Notes: generated by a model from the letters alone, not told the origin. Positions 1-8,048 are shown, counted from the stretch's first letter. The stretch is 17,491 nucleotides of DNA from an uncultured Synergistaceae bacterium (GCA_937870605.1 CALMZW010000278.1:1-17491), one strand, 5' to 3'. Numbers and translations: made by a program.

Positions 1-1519
1 CCTGCCGGGCGCCCCTGCTCCACTTCGCACCCGTTTCGGAAGTCTGGACAAGAACTTTCCTCTTCTCCGCCCCCGGTCCTCTCCAGCAGGATTCCCAGAT
101 CATGGAAAACAGAAGCACCGCTCCGTAATAGCGGGAGAATCCCAGTTCGACCTCCGGATCGATCCAGCACACCAGCCCCACGGATACGGTATCGCAAAAC
201 GGAAGGATTCCCCGTGTCCCTATAAGGATCGCCCCGTCAGAGACGCGTTTTTCGATCGCTTTTCTTCGGGAAACGACGCTGAAATCCTCAGCGACACACT
301 CAACGACCTGCGGATTTCCGGAGCAACGCGCCGCGATGTTATGCAGGGCCTCGGTTCCAGGCCGTTCGCCGATCAGGAGGACTCCGCCGCAGGACGGACA
401 TCTTTCAGGCACGGCGACGTTCAGGCGACACTGCATACACGTCGCAACGGCGTCACGTTCCTTCCATCGCAGCGCCCCCCCGCACCGTGTGCACGCAATG
501 GCAGCCCCGCAATCGTCACACCGAATCCCCACCGCATACCCCAAACGATCGAGAATCCAGAGAGAAACCTGCGATTCCCGCAACATGCGCTCTGTCATCC
601 GGACTATCGCGCGTCCGACCGGAAGGTCCTTGTCTATTCCGAGCGTCGCTTTGTGCAGAGCCGCATTTTTGCGTATCAGAACAAGTCTGCTTCCGGGCCG
701 CTCCGGGCATGGCGGACGGTATCGCTGAAAGGCCCGCGCGGAAGGCATCCTTCCGCCGAGAACGAGTTGCGCGCCGTGATCTCTCGCACGTCTCGCGGCG
801 ATCATTCTGTAGTTCAGAAAGGGGAATTTCTGCGAATCATACGACGAGGCGCTTTCGTCTTCGATAATAACCAGATCGATGCGCGGAAGCGGCGCATAAC
901 AAACACCCGGCGCCCCCAGCACGACGCGGGGAATCGAGCGACGCGCGGAATCCCATGCCTGCATCGCCCGCCGCCCCCCTCCGTTCGGCCACAGGAGGAC
1001 ATCATCCTTGCCATCCAGAGACGCGTAAAAGCGCCGCGCCGTCGCTCCTTCAGGAAACAGGACGAGACACGCCCCGTTGGTCCGGCGGATCATTCGCCGG
1101 TATTCTTCAAAGCGATCCTCGTCGCGGGGTGTGAAAACGACGCTGTCGGTCGTCCGGCTGACGCCGCCGGACATTTTCTCAAAACACAGGGCATCGTAGG
1201 TTGCGCCTTTCAGAACATCCGGAGGCAACATATCCCCCAGCGCCGTTCCCTGGCCGCACAGAAACGTCTCGCCGATCCAGTTGCTTAAATCCCACAAGGA
1301 AGCGGGGAAGACAGGCGAGATGTCGAGTACTTCGCTGATTTTTCGTATCGTCGGAGGGGAAGTGGATTCTTCGGACGGAAAATGAGACACAAATGCGATG
1401 CGCGTTCCTCTCCCTAACGGGACGCGCACGCGTGATCCCGCAGACAGATTTTCTTCACAACGATAGGTAAGTTGATTCCACCACGGTCCCGGTACGATCA
1501 CGTCCACGAGAAATGACAC
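1..1519 (-). CDS. priA: Primosomal protein N' (PriA), helicase-motif-less form, partial at the 3' end
   Basis: PriA recognises stalled or repaired forks and starts reassembly of the primosome. The visible 506 residues begin with a short 3'-DNA-end-binding-like domain (about 1-105, VRVPLGRGTRIAFV). A shortened helicase-like region and a zinc module follow, with all eight cysteines present: C334, C337, C343, C346, C361, C364, C374 and C377. The frame continues past the left edge after a VLVQTS stretch typical of the PriA C-terminus. No Walker A motif exists; the usual DEEH box reads DESA (221-224), the usual GSATPS reads GGRMPS, and no GRAGR motif is seen. The winged-helix segment also appears missing, so the protein is roughly 150 residues shorter than E. 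coli PriA to this point. The start is a GTG, 9 bases after GGAG, just past the coaBC stop; GTG codons at 1507 and 1501 are alternatives. It is probably a structural primosome factor without helicase activity, as described for actinobacterial PriA. The family call rests on the zinc module and the position after coaBC. Confidence 0.85.
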   Translation of the reverse strand, partial: MSFLVDVIVPGPWWNQLTYRCEENLSAGSRVRVPLGRGTRIAFVSHFPSEESTSPPTIRKISEVLDISPVFPASLWDLSNWIGETFLCGQGTALGDMLPPDVLKGATYDALCFEKMSGGVSRTTDSVVFTPRDEDRFEEYRRMIRRTNGACLVLFPEGATARRFYASLDGKDDVLLWPNGGGRRAMQAWDSARRSIPRVVLGAPGVCYAPLPRIDLVIIEDESASSYDSQKFPFLNYRMIAARRARDHGAQLVLGGRMPSARAFQRYRPPCPERPGSRLVLIRKNAALHKATLGIDKDLPVGRAIVRMTERMLRESQVSLWILDRLGYAVGIRCDDCGAAIACTRCGGALRWKERDAVATCMQCRLNVAVPERCPSCGGVLLIGERPGTEALHNIAARCSGNPQVVECVAEDFSVVSRRKAIEKRVSDGAILIGTRGILPFCDTVSVGLVCWIDPEVELGFSRYYGAVLLFSMIWESCWRGPGAEKRKVLVQTSETGAKWSRGARQ

Positions 1520-1522
1520 GCA

Positions 1523-2746
1523 TCACTTCTCCGCTCTGCCCTGAAGCGACGATACGATGTCCCACAATACATCCGCGACGTCTTCCTTCGAACCCTCCGA
1601 ATCTCTGGTCGTCCCGTCCGGAAAGATGAAAACAACCCGGTTCGTATCAGACCGGAAACCGGCCCCTTCTGCGGTTATGTCGTTTGCAACGATAAAATCG
1701 AGCCCCTTCTTCCGTATCTTCTCCGAGGCATGCGCAATCAGGTCAGAGGATTCCGCGGCGAAGCCGACGAGAATCTGTCCCTCTCGTTTCCTCGCCCCAA
1801 GCTCTTGCGCGATGTCCGGGTTCTGAACGAGCGAAATCGAAAGGCGATCGAGTCCTTCCCGCTTCACCTTTCCTTCCTCTCTTTTTTCGGGACGAAAATC
1901 ACCGACAGCCGCAGCCTTGACGATGATGTCACAATCAGACGACCTTGAGAGGACCGCCTCGTACATATCGAGTGCGGAAACGACGGGGATGCGCTCCATG
2001 CCGTATGGAGCATCGAGAGAAACCGGCCCCTCGACAAGAGTGACGTCGGCTCCGCGATACCATGCTGTTTGCGCAACGGCGCGTCCCATTTTGCCGGAAC
2101 TCGGATTTCCGATGAAGCGGACCGGATCGAGAAACTCCCAGGTCGGCCCCGACGTTACGAGGACGCGCTTTGAAGCGAGCCCCTTGTTCGGGCACAAGAC
2201 TCTCCACATCTCCTGAATGATGATTTCCGGAGACGGGAGTCTGCCCTTCGCTTCGTATCCGCACGCAAGATATCCTTCGTCCGGGTCGACGACAGTGTAT
2301 CCTCTTTCCCGCAGTGTCCCGGTATTCATCCGGGTAGCCGCGTTCTCCAGCATGTGGATGTTCATGGCAGGAAAGAGAAGCACCGGAGCCGTCGTCGCAA
2401 GAACGACGGATTCCAGAAGGCTCTTCGCCGTCCCGTGGGCGATCCCCGCCATGGTGTTCGCGGTCAGGGGAGCGACCATCACGACTTCGGCCCAGTCCGC
2501 AAGAGAAATATGTGGAATCGCGCAGCCGTACTCCGCGGAAAGATAATCGGATTGCCGCCATACGCGTCTTCCGGAAAGAGCGGCAAGCGTCAACGGCGAC
2601 ACGAAACGCTCCGCATCCTCCGTCATGACGACTTCAACGTCGCAGCCGCAATTCCGGAGAAGGCGCACGATTTCGGCCGCCTTGTAGGCGGCTATCCCGC
2701 CCGAAACCCCCAAGACGACCCGTCTGTTACGCTTCCAAGCCAACAT
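1523..2746 (-). CDS. coaBC: Bifunctional phosphopantothenoylcysteine decarboxylase / phosphopantothenate-cysteine ligase (CoaBC)
   Basis: Catalyses two consecutive steps of coenzyme A synthesis: CTP-dependent joining of cysteine to 4'-phosphopantothenate, then FMN-dependent decarboxylation to 4'-phosphopantetheine. The 407-residue protein has the usual order. The CoaC flavoprotein half (about 8-185) shows GVSGGIAAYKAAE, the active-site His79 in IPHISLADW, the PAMN motif (127-130) and Cys162 in LACGYEAKGR. The CoaB half (about 194-400) shows VTSGPTWEFLDPVR, NPSSGKMG, KAAAVGDFRP and FIVANDI. I chose the ATG at 2746 because AAGGA lies 7 bases upstream and homology begins just inside it. An ATG at 2830 in the same frame would add 28 residues that merely overlap rpoZ. 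The start overlaps the end of rpoZ by 20 bases, suggesting coupled translation. The gmk-rpoZ-coaBC-priA order matches B. subtilis. Confidence 0.96.
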   Translation of the reverse strand: MLAWKRNRRVVLGVSGGIAAYKAAEIVRLLRNCGCDVEVVMTEDAERFVSPLTLAALSGRRVWRQSDYLSAEYGCAIPHISLADWAEVVMVAPLTANTMAGIAHGTAKSLLESVVLATTAPVLLFPAMNIHMLENAATRMNTGTLRERGYTVVDPDEGYLACGYEAKGRLPSPEIIIQEMWRVLCPNKGLASKRVLVTSGPTWEFLDPVRFIGNPSSGKMGRAVAQTAWYRGADVTLVEGPVSLDAPYGMERIPVVSALDMYEAVLSRSSDCDIIVKAAAVGDFRPEKREEGKVKREGLDRLSISLVQNPDIAQELGARKREGQILVGFAAESSDLIAHASEKIRKKGLDFIVANDITAEGAGFRSDTNRVVFIFPDGTTRDSEGSKEDVADVLWDIVSSLQGRAEK

Positions 2747-2975
2747 CTTCTTTTCCTTCGCTTGTTTCCTGCGACGGTTTCGTCGCCGGGACAACGGAAA
2801 GACGCTCTTCGTCAAGATCGTCCAGAACAACGGAGATGTATTTTTCCTCTTCTTCGAGGATTCTTCCCTTTTGCTCGCTTATGCTTCGTGCTCGTCCGGA
2901 CACTAACGTCGTCAGAAGATATTTGTTGTCTATCCCCAATTTCTTCGCCATTTCGTCGATATCGTAGAATTTCAA
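2727..2975 (-). CDS. rpoZ: RNA polymerase omega subunit (TTG start)
   Basis: Omega is the small subunit that helps assemble RNA polymerase by chaperoning the beta-prime subunit. The 82-residue product starts LKFYDIDEMAKKLGIDNKYL and contains VSGRARSISEQKG, corresponding to the conserved KY-L...RAR region of omega, followed by an acidic tail. An in-frame ATG lies upstream at 2999, but the only strong ribosome binding site (GGGAGGTGA) falls inside that longer frame, about 6 bases before a TTG. I therefore place the start at the TTG, which also removes the overlap with gmk, whose stop is 5 bases upstream. Its position between gmk and coaBC is the normal one in many bacteria and strengthens the call, since omega is too short for motif evidence alone. 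Confidence 0.88.
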   Translation of the reverse strand: MKFYDIDEMAKKLGIDNKYLLTTLVSGRARSISEQKGRILEEEEKYISVVLDDLDEERLSVVPATKPSQETSEGKEDVGLEA

Positions 2976-2980
2976 TCGTT

Positions 2981-2990
2981 TCACCTCCCT
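2981..2990 (-). promoter_or_regulatory. Ribosome binding site that decides the rpoZ start
   Basis: Minus-strand AGGGAGGTGA overlaps the TGA stop of gmk and lies 5-6 bases before the TTG at 2975. It is nearly a full anti-Shine-Dalgarno match. No comparable site precedes the ATG at 2999, which argues for the TTG start of rpoZ and for translational coupling between gmk and rpoZ. Confidence 0.75.
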
Positions 2991-3589
2991 TGGAGACATG
3001 CGGAAGAAGCGTATCTGTTTCGTTCCGAGAGAATAATCTCCCTGATCCGACGCACTGCTTCCTCGACGCTGTCGTTGATGACAAGATAATCATAACCGGA
3101 AGCGTGGTTCATTTCATAGTTCGCGTTGCGCAGACGAACACGCATACTCTCTTCGCTTTCCGTTCCTCTCAAGCGAAGCCGCTGCTCCAATGCCTCGATG
3201 GACGGAGGGCTGAGAAAGACGAGAATACACCGGTTGCATCTGTTTCTGACCTGCATCGCTCCCTGGACGTCGATTTCCAAAACGACGTCGTATCCGGCGC
3301 TGCATTCGCGCTCGACATCCGAGAAGAGCGTCCCGTAGAGGTGACCATGAACATCCGCCCACTCGAGAAAAGCGCCTTCCCCGATAAAAGACCTGAACTG
3401 TGTTTCATCGATGAACCGGTAGTCTGTTCCGTCAATTTCTCCGGGGCGAGGTTGCCGCGTCGTACAGGAGATAGAGTACTTCAGCATCGGCATTTCCTGA
3501 AAGAGCCGTTTTCGAACTGTCCCCTTACCCGCGCCGCTGGGGCCGGACAAAACGAATATCTGTCCTTTTCTATTCTTCGTCTCCGTCAT
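2981..3589 (-). CDS. gmk: Guanylate kinase
   Basis: Phosphorylates GMP to GDP with ATP in the cytosol. The 202-residue protein has the P-loop GPSGAGKGT (16-24), the GMP-binding signature SCTTRQPRPGE with the following DYRFID, an EIDVQGA segment, and the lid arginines in RLRLRGTESEESMRVRL. Its length is normal for the family. Two ATGs compete. The one at 3598 directly abuts GAGG, leaving no room for the ribosome, while the one at 3589 has GAGG 9 bases upstream, so I use 3589. The start lies inside the 3' end of remA (overlap of 20 bases), which suggests coupled translation. The short C-terminal extension after ERNRYASS is not conserved in families I know. Confidence 0.96.
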   Translation of the reverse strand: MTETKNRKGQIFVLSGPSGAGKGTVRKRLFQEMPMLKYSISCTTRQPRPGEIDGTDYRFIDETQFRSFIGEGAFLEWADVHGHLYGTLFSDVERECSAGYDVVLEIDVQGAMQVRNRCNRCILVFLSPPSIEALEQRLRLRGTESEESMRVRLRNANYEMNHASGYDYLVINDSVEEAVRRIREIILSERNRYASSACLQGR

Positions 3590-3833
3590 TCGCGTCATCC
3601 TCGAATCGATGCACTATTGTCTCGGGCTGGATCGCCGACAGCACAATGTGATTGCTGTCCGTGACAAGAATCGCACGGGTCTTTCTGCCCTGCGTCGCGT
3701 CAATGAGCCGGCCGGCTTCTTTCGCTTCTTCCTTCAATCGTTTGATTGGAGCGGATGAAGGGTGAATGATCGCCACGATCCGTTCCGCAACTATCATATT
3801 GCCGAAACCGATATGTACGAGCCTGTACGGCAT
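3570..3833 (-). CDS. remA: RemA family regulator (DUF370)
   Basis: An 87-residue protein of the RemA family, known in B. subtilis as a DNA-binding activator of biofilm-matrix and osmoprotection genes. The family hallmarks are clear: HIGFGNMIVAERIVAII near the N-terminus, SAPIKRLKEEAKEAGRLIDAT in the middle, and RAILVTDSNHIVLSAIQPETI toward the end. An acidic tail (EDDANDGDEE) follows the domain. The gene starts 6 bases after the yicC stop, with GGAGTGA from the yicC end serving as ribosome binding site, and its 3' end overlaps gmk. The yicC-remA-gmk order is shared with B. subtilis and many other bacteria, including ones without matrix operons. The target genes in this organism cannot be inferred. 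Confidence 0.93.
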   Translation of the reverse strand: MPYRLVHIGFGNMIVAERIVAIIHPSSAPIKRLKEEAKEAGRLIDATQGRKTRAILVTDSNHIVLSAIQPETIVHRFEDDANDGDEE

Positions 3834-3839
3834 ACCGCA

Positions 3840-4724
3840 TCACTCCACGTTTTGCACTTGTTCCCGGATTCTTTCGACAAGCGTCTTGCCCTCGACGACC
3901 TTCCATCGCAATTCCGAACTCGCCAGTTTCGATCCCATCGTATTGATTTCCCTGTTCATCTCCTGAACGAGAAAATCGAGTTTCTTCCCTTGCGATTCCT
4001 CCTGGCGAAGGATCGTGTGAAATTTTTCGATGTGGCTTCTCGATCGGGCGATTTCCTCGGAAACGTCCCATTTATCCGCCATGATGACGACTTCCTGAAC
4101 AAGCCTGCCTTCGTCGAGCACGCCCTTCATATCTCCGATCGTTTTTCGTATTCGCTCCTGCATATCGGAAAACGCGGATTTCGACTCAATGTCCCAGATT
4201 GAGGAAATGGCGTCGAGAAGCCCCTGGAAGGCGGTCAGATGCGATATTATATCACTTTGTATGTGCATCCCTTCTTCCGCTTTCATTTCCTCCAGTTTGT
4301 CCAGAGCCTGTTGCGAGAGGTTCACAAGACAATCACAAATCTCCTGGGTCCGCTCTTCGCTGCTTGCAGGTCCGATGAGAATCCCGGGAAGCTGCAGGAG
4401 CATTTCGGGAACAGGGTCTCCGGGAATGCACCGCGCTTTACGGAACGATTGCAGTTCGGAATAGATTCCTTCAAGCGCTCCCGCATCGAGATGGCATCCC
4501 GAAAGCGACGGCGCCCACTGGACGTCGATGGAAGCCCGGACTTTTCCCCTCGATAGACGTCGCCGCAACACCGAGTGAACCTGCGATTCAAATTGAGAGA
4601 GTTCTCTCGGAAGGCGAATCGAAAAATCCTGAAAACGATGGTTGACCGACGATATCTCCATCGTCACGATTCCCCATTCGTGCGAAACGGACACCCTGCT
4701 GTATCCCGTCATGCTTCGAATCAT
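3840..4724 (-). CDS. yicC: YicC family endoribonuclease
   Basis: A 294-residue YicC/YloC protein, a family with endoribonuclease activity on RNA. It shows both family signatures: the N-terminal MIRSMTGYSR followed by ISSVNHRFQDFSIRLPREL, and the C-terminal block containing NREINTMGSK, VVEGKTLVERIREQVQNVE. Length is typical. The start is well supported: AGGAGG lies 7 bases before the ATG, and the ATG overlaps the hflX stop as ATGA. The gene sits just before remA and gmk as in B. subtilis. Cellular targets in this organism are unknown. No truncation or frame disruption is seen. Confidence 0.94.
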   Translation of the reverse strand: MIRSMTGYSRVSVSHEWGIVTMEISSVNHRFQDFSIRLPRELSQFESQVHSVLRRRLSRGKVRASIDVQWAPSLSGCHLDAGALEGIYSELQSFRKARCIPGDPVPEMLLQLPGILIGPASSEERTQEICDCLVNLSQQALDKLEEMKAEEGMHIQSDIISHLTAFQGLLDAISSIWDIESKSAFSDMQERIRKTIGDMKGVLDEGRLVQEVVIMADKWDVSEEIARSRSHIEKFHTILRQEESQGKKLDFLVQEMNREINTMGSKLASSELRWKVVEGKTLVERIREQVQNVE

Positions 4725-5842
4725 GGTTTTTCCTCCTGTTGGAAAAATTCATCCAGATACCGGAGCAGCGAATCGACCCCGCTTCCATCGACGGCGCTGA
4801 CAGGAAGAACGACATCCTCATCTCCCGCGATCCGTTCCCGAAGCTGAACGACATCCTCTTCCCGACACGTGTCCGTCTTGTTCAGCAGGACAATTCGACG
4901 GACTTCTCCGGCCCCGATATCTCCAAGCGTCGTCGTCACGACACGAAACGTCTCGAGACAATCCGGAGCGCCGGCGTCAAGGACGAGGAGGATCAGCGAC
5001 GACTGGCATATTTCCTCGAGCGTTGCACGGAACGCATCGATCAGCGAATGAGGAAGGTCTCGAATAAAGCCGACCGTATCCGCCACCAGAATCGTCCGCC
5101 CGGAAGGAAGCCGCACTCCGCGAATAAAGGTATCCAGCGTCGAGAACAGCCGGTCTTCCGCGATGAGCGTCTCATCGCCGGACAATCTCCGCAGGAGCGT
5201 CGATTTTCCGCTATTGGTATACCCCGCAAGAGAAATAACGGGGAATCTCTCTTTGGCTCGACGTTCCCTGCTGAGTCGACGGCGATCGCGGATAACGCGG
5301 AGTTTGCCCGATATATCCCGCAAACGTCGTTCAAGCTTCCGTCGATGCCTTTCGAACTCGGTCTCGCCGGGGCCCCGGGTTCCGATCCCTCCGCCGAGAC
5401 GCGACATCGCCCGTCCCAATCCCTTGAGATACGGAATCTCGTAGGCGCACAACGCCCGCTCGACCTGAAGCTTCGCTTCCTGGGATCGGGCTCGACGCTC
5501 GAATATCTTCATGATGACAAAGGCTCTGTCCCAAACTTCGCATTTCGTGATTTTCGACAGCGTCGCCCGTTGCCCCGGCGCAAGCTGACCGTTGCACACA
5601 ATCAGCCCGGCGCCCACGGAAGCACAGAATAGAGCCGCCTCTTCCGCTTTTCCGATTCCCAAAAAACACCCGGCGTCCGGGTGGTCCCTCTTTTGTATGA
5701 TCCTTCCGACAGACGTGACTCCAAGGTTCCCGAGCAGAAGCTCGAGCTCGTCGAGCAATGGCTCTACGTCGAAATCCGCAGAGGACATGTCCAGAGCTGC
5801 GATAACAGCTTTTCGTGTCTTTCCCGAAAGATTTTTACTCAT
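4721..5842 (-). CDS. hflX: GTPase HflX
   Basis: HflX is a ribosome-associated GTPase that splits stalled 70S ribosomes, mainly under stress. The 373-residue protein has the N-terminal HflX domain with the glycine-rich segment MSRLGGGIGTRGPGETEFE (146-164), then a coiled-coil linker rich in arginine, then the G domain: G1 GYTNSGKS (207-214), G3 DTVGFIRDLP (255-264), G4 NKTD (321-324) and G5 VSA (348-350). I start at MSKNLSGKT; a longer frame exists upstream to 5932 but lies inside plsC and shows no homology. The start overlaps the plsC stop by 8 bases and lacks a strong ribosome binding site, so translation is probably coupled to plsC. The stop overlaps yicC as ATGA. Confidence 0.96.
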   Translation of the reverse strand: MSKNLSGKTRKAVIAALDMSSADFDVEPLLDELELLLGNLGVTSVGRIIQKRDHPDAGCFLGIGKAEEAALFCASVGAGLIVCNGQLAPGQRATLSKITKCEVWDRAFVIMKIFERRARSQEAKLQVERALCAYEIPYLKGLGRAMSRLGGGIGTRGPGETEFERHRRKLERRLRDISGKLRVIRDRRRLSRERRAKERFPVISLAGYTNSGKSTLLRRLSGDETLIAEDRLFSTLDTFIRGVRLPSGRTILVADTVGFIRDLPHSLIDAFRATLEEICQSSLILLVLDAGAPDCLETFRVVTTTLGDIGAGEVRRIVLLNKTDTCREEDVVQLRERIAGDEDVVLPVSAVDGSGVDSLLRYLDEFFQQEEKP

Positions 5843-6488
5843 CGGATTGACGCTCAAGAGCGATAAAGGCCTCCGATATCGCCTGGAGCAACTTCCCTCG
5901 AGCCTCTTTTCCGCCGGACTCGCAGGAAGCATACGGGGAGGGGTCGATCGGACTTCCGTAGGTTACCGAAATGCGGACAGGTTTGATCCAGGGGGCGCCG
6001 GGAGGCATCGCCTGGAAGGAACCGCGAATATACGCCGGGAGAATCGCCACACTCGATTTCAACGCGATGAGGGCGACTCCACCCTCGAGGGGCTTCAATG
6101 CGCCGTCGTCGGAACGTCCCCCTTCGGGAAAAATAAGGACGCTCTCGCCATCTTCAAGAAGCGAGAGAAACGCTCTCAGCGTCGCGCCGGCGCTCTGGCT
6201 GTCCTGTTTCTTCACAGGAATCGCGCCGAGGGCCAGCAAGAGGTGACTGAACCCGGGACACTGGAACAGCTCCGATTTCGCAAGATACCGGAGCCGCGTC
6301 GGGAAGGTTCCTCCGATAATGACGGGGTCCAGGTTGCTGCAATGATTGCACACCACGATGTACTGCCGTTTCGAATCGACGTCCTTCAGTCCGAGAACCC
6401 TCATGCGGTTATAGACCTTCAGAACGATCCAGCAAAACCATCGGACCAGAAAGTACACAAGCGGCGAGAAAAAGGACATTTCTTTCAT
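5835..6488 (-). CDS. plsC: 1-acyl-sn-glycerol-3-phosphate acyltransferase
   Basis: Adds the second acyl chain to lysophosphatidic acid, giving phosphatidic acid at the inner face of the membrane. The 217-residue protein starts with a hydrophobic segment (about 5-25, SFFSPLVYFLVRWFCWIVL) that should anchor it in the membrane. It carries the acyltransferase motifs NHCSNLDP (48-55, catalytic His49 and Asp54), a block around FPTRLRYLAKSELF, IFPEGGRSDDG (119-129) and VAILPAYIRGS. The ATG at 6488 overlaps the cmk stop as ATGA; an ATG three codons later is also possible. The short length is normal for the bacterial PlsC branch linked to cmk. Acyl donor preference cannot be read from sequence. Confidence 0.93.
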   Translation of the reverse strand: MKEMSFFSPLVYFLVRWFCWIVLKVYNRMRVLGLKDVDSKRQYIVVCNHCSNLDPVIIGGTFPTRLRYLAKSELFQCPGFSHLLLALGAIPVKKQDSQSAGATLRAFLSLLEDGESVLIFPEGGRSDDGALKPLEGGVALIALKSSVAILPAYIRGSFQAMPPGAPWIKPVRISVTYGSPIDPSPYASCESGGKEARGKLLQAISEAFIALERQSDE

Positions 6489-7153
6489 AGAGACACCACG
6501 TTGGCGACGATTTCGTACATTCTGGAGACAACTTCTTCGATGCTCATTCCGGAGGTGTCGATCTCAAGGGAATTCTCCGGTTTTCGAAGAGGAGCTTCCG
6601 CCCGTTCCGAGTCGATCCGGTCCCTTTCCCTGATGCCTTCCAGAACCTCCTGATACGAAACGGTCTCTCCCCGTTCCCGAATCTCCTTCACACGCCTCTG
6701 CGTCCTGATTTCGGGCGTCGCAATCAGAAAAAACTTGCACGAGGCGCACGGAAAGACGACGGTTCCCATGTCTCTTCCGTCCGCGACAATTCCCGGAAGG
6801 ATCGCCTGTCGTCGCTGCAGATCGAGCAGTTTTCGGCGCACGGAAGGAAGAGCGGCGTAGCACGAAACGACGCCGTCGACTTCCGGCGAGCGGATGAGGG
6901 ATGTGACATTGTGTCCGCCGACACAGACGCCTTGCTTCCCAAGCGTAATGGAAAGCGCTTCGAGAGCGTTCGTCAGCGTTTCTCCTTCAACCGCTGAAAT
7001 GCCGTGGTTGTTCAGATGCCACGCAATAGCCCGATACAAGGCCCCTGTGTCGAGATACGAAAGGCCGAGCCGATTCGCAAGCGCTTTCGCCACGGTGCTC
7101 TTCCCCGATCCCGCAGGGCCGTCGACCGTTATCACCAGAGGAACATCATTCAT
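6485..7153 (-). CDS. cmk: Cytidylate kinase
   Basis: Phosphorylates CMP and dCMP to the diphosphates, recycling nucleotides from RNA and phospholipid turnover. The 222-residue product shows the P-loop DGPAGSGKSTVAKALA, SYLDTGALYRA, the CMP-binding VADGRDMGTVVFP, and the lid and base-contact region RDRIDSERAEAPLRK. The ATG at 7153 is chosen because homology begins immediately after it; a longer frame to 7231 lies within the HDOD gene. It overlaps the HDOD stop by 8 bases, with GGGAG about 10 bases upstream. The cmk-plsC pairing is common in anaerobic Gram-positive-like bacteria. Confidence 0.96.
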   Translation of the reverse strand: MNDVPLVITVDGPAGSGKSTVAKALANRLGLSYLDTGALYRAIAWHLNNHGISAVEGETLTNALEALSITLGKQGVCVGGHNVTSLIRSPEVDGVVSCYAALPSVRRKLLDLQRRQAILPGIVADGRDMGTVVFPCASCKFFLIATPEIRTQRRVKEIRERGETVSYQEVLEGIRERDRIDSERAEAPLRKPENSLEIDTSGMSIEEVVSRMYEIVANVVSL

Positions 7154-8048
7154 TTTCCGGACTCTCCCATGACTCGAGTTCTTCCGCAGCGACCTGGACG
7201 AAATCCACGAGCTCGGAAAGAAGCGCTTCACCGTCTTCTATGCCGAGCCGCTCGAACACCTGGGGATACATGGGATTCTGCAATCCGTCCGCGCCTATGC
7301 CCACACCGAGCATGAGGCACAGGGTATTCGCCGTATGGACGACGTCCGCTATGGGCTGGAATTTCTCGCGTTTCTCCGGCGGCACGGAATCCGGAGCGTG
7401 ATGATACGCAACGGCATATCCATACGCTTCGGGCAATCCCCACTTCTCGACAAGCATCGCGCCGACCTGTGCGTGGTCGAAACCGAGAACCTGCGTTTCG
7501 GCCTCGATAAACGGGATCTGCTTCTCTTCGACCAGCTTGACGATGATGCCGTACCCAAAGCGGACATAGTCATTCAGGACGACCTTGCCGATATCGTGCA
7601 ACAAGCCGCCGACGTACGCCTCTTCCGGTATGGACTTCCCAAAACGCTGCGCGATGTATCTGGCCGCGTACGCGACCGTCAGCGAGTGCTTCCAGAGCTG
7701 CCCCCGGTCGAGCGCATAGCCCTGAAGCGACTTGTCCATGACGGAATAGACCGAAGCGGAAAGGACGATATTGCTGATGTTCTTGTACCCCAACATCGCG
7801 ATCGCTTCCGTGACGCTCGATATGTCGCGGGATATTCCGTAGGCAGCCGAATTGGCCAGCTTCAGCGTCCGAATGACGAGACCTTCGTCCCGGGAAAGGC
7901 TCATGGCGACATCGCTGGCGCTGCTGTCGCGATCATTGAGTTTTCTGAGGGTCTCCACCACGAATTGAGGGAAGGATTTGATTTCTTTCATTTTCCCCAG
8001 GATGCGGGACTTGATCAACTCCCGTGAACGTTCATCGATGCCGTCCAT
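7146..8048 (-). CDS. HDOD domain protein
   Basis: A 300-residue HDOD protein. Such proteins usually act in signalling or regulation, with no confirmed enzymatic reaction for most. An N-terminal helical part (about 15-110) with KSFPQFVVETLRKLND and LKLANSAAYG is typical of HDOD. The HD-like part follows: His121, LLHDIGK with His151-Asp152, DHAQVGAMLVEKWGLP with His192, and YHH at 215-217. There is no GYP motif, no receiver domain and no GGDEF domain, so it stands alone. The start is certain: GGGGAGGA precedes the ATG by 8 bases. It overlaps the end of rluB by 34 bases and the start of cmk by 8. A strong private ribosome binding site inside rluB suggests it is translated at its own rate. Its role among housekeeping genes is unknown. 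Confidence 0.92.
   Translation of the reverse strand: MDGIDERSRELIKSRILGKMKEIKSFPQFVVETLRKLNDRDSSASDVAMSLSRDEGLVIRTLKLANSAAYGISRDISSVTEAIAMLGYKNISNIVLSASVYSVMDKSLQGYALDRGQLWKHSLTVAYAARYIAQRFGKSIPEEAYVGGLLHDIGKVVLNDYVRFGYGIIVKLVEEKQIPFIEAETQVLGFDHAQVGAMLVEKWGLPEAYGYAVAYHHAPDSVPPEKREKFQPIADVVHTANTLCLMLGVGIGADGLQNPMYPQVFERLGIEDGEALLSELVDFVQVAAEELESWESPENE

Noticed and set aside
341..1288. Long plus-strand open frame opposite priA
   Set aside because: It is antisense to a conserved frame with zinc-module cysteines. The translation is rich in Arg, Pro and His with no recognisable domain, as expected from a high-GC shadow.
1..1519. priA as a pseudogene
   Set aside because: The frame is uninterrupted for 506 codons, has a good start, and keeps all eight zinc cysteines. 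Loss of motifs without loss of frame points to altered function rather than decay.
2354..3664. 436-codon plus-strand open frame across coaBC, rpoZ and gmk
   Set aside because: It spans three conserved minus-strand genes, has no ribosome binding site worth noting, and shows no family motif.
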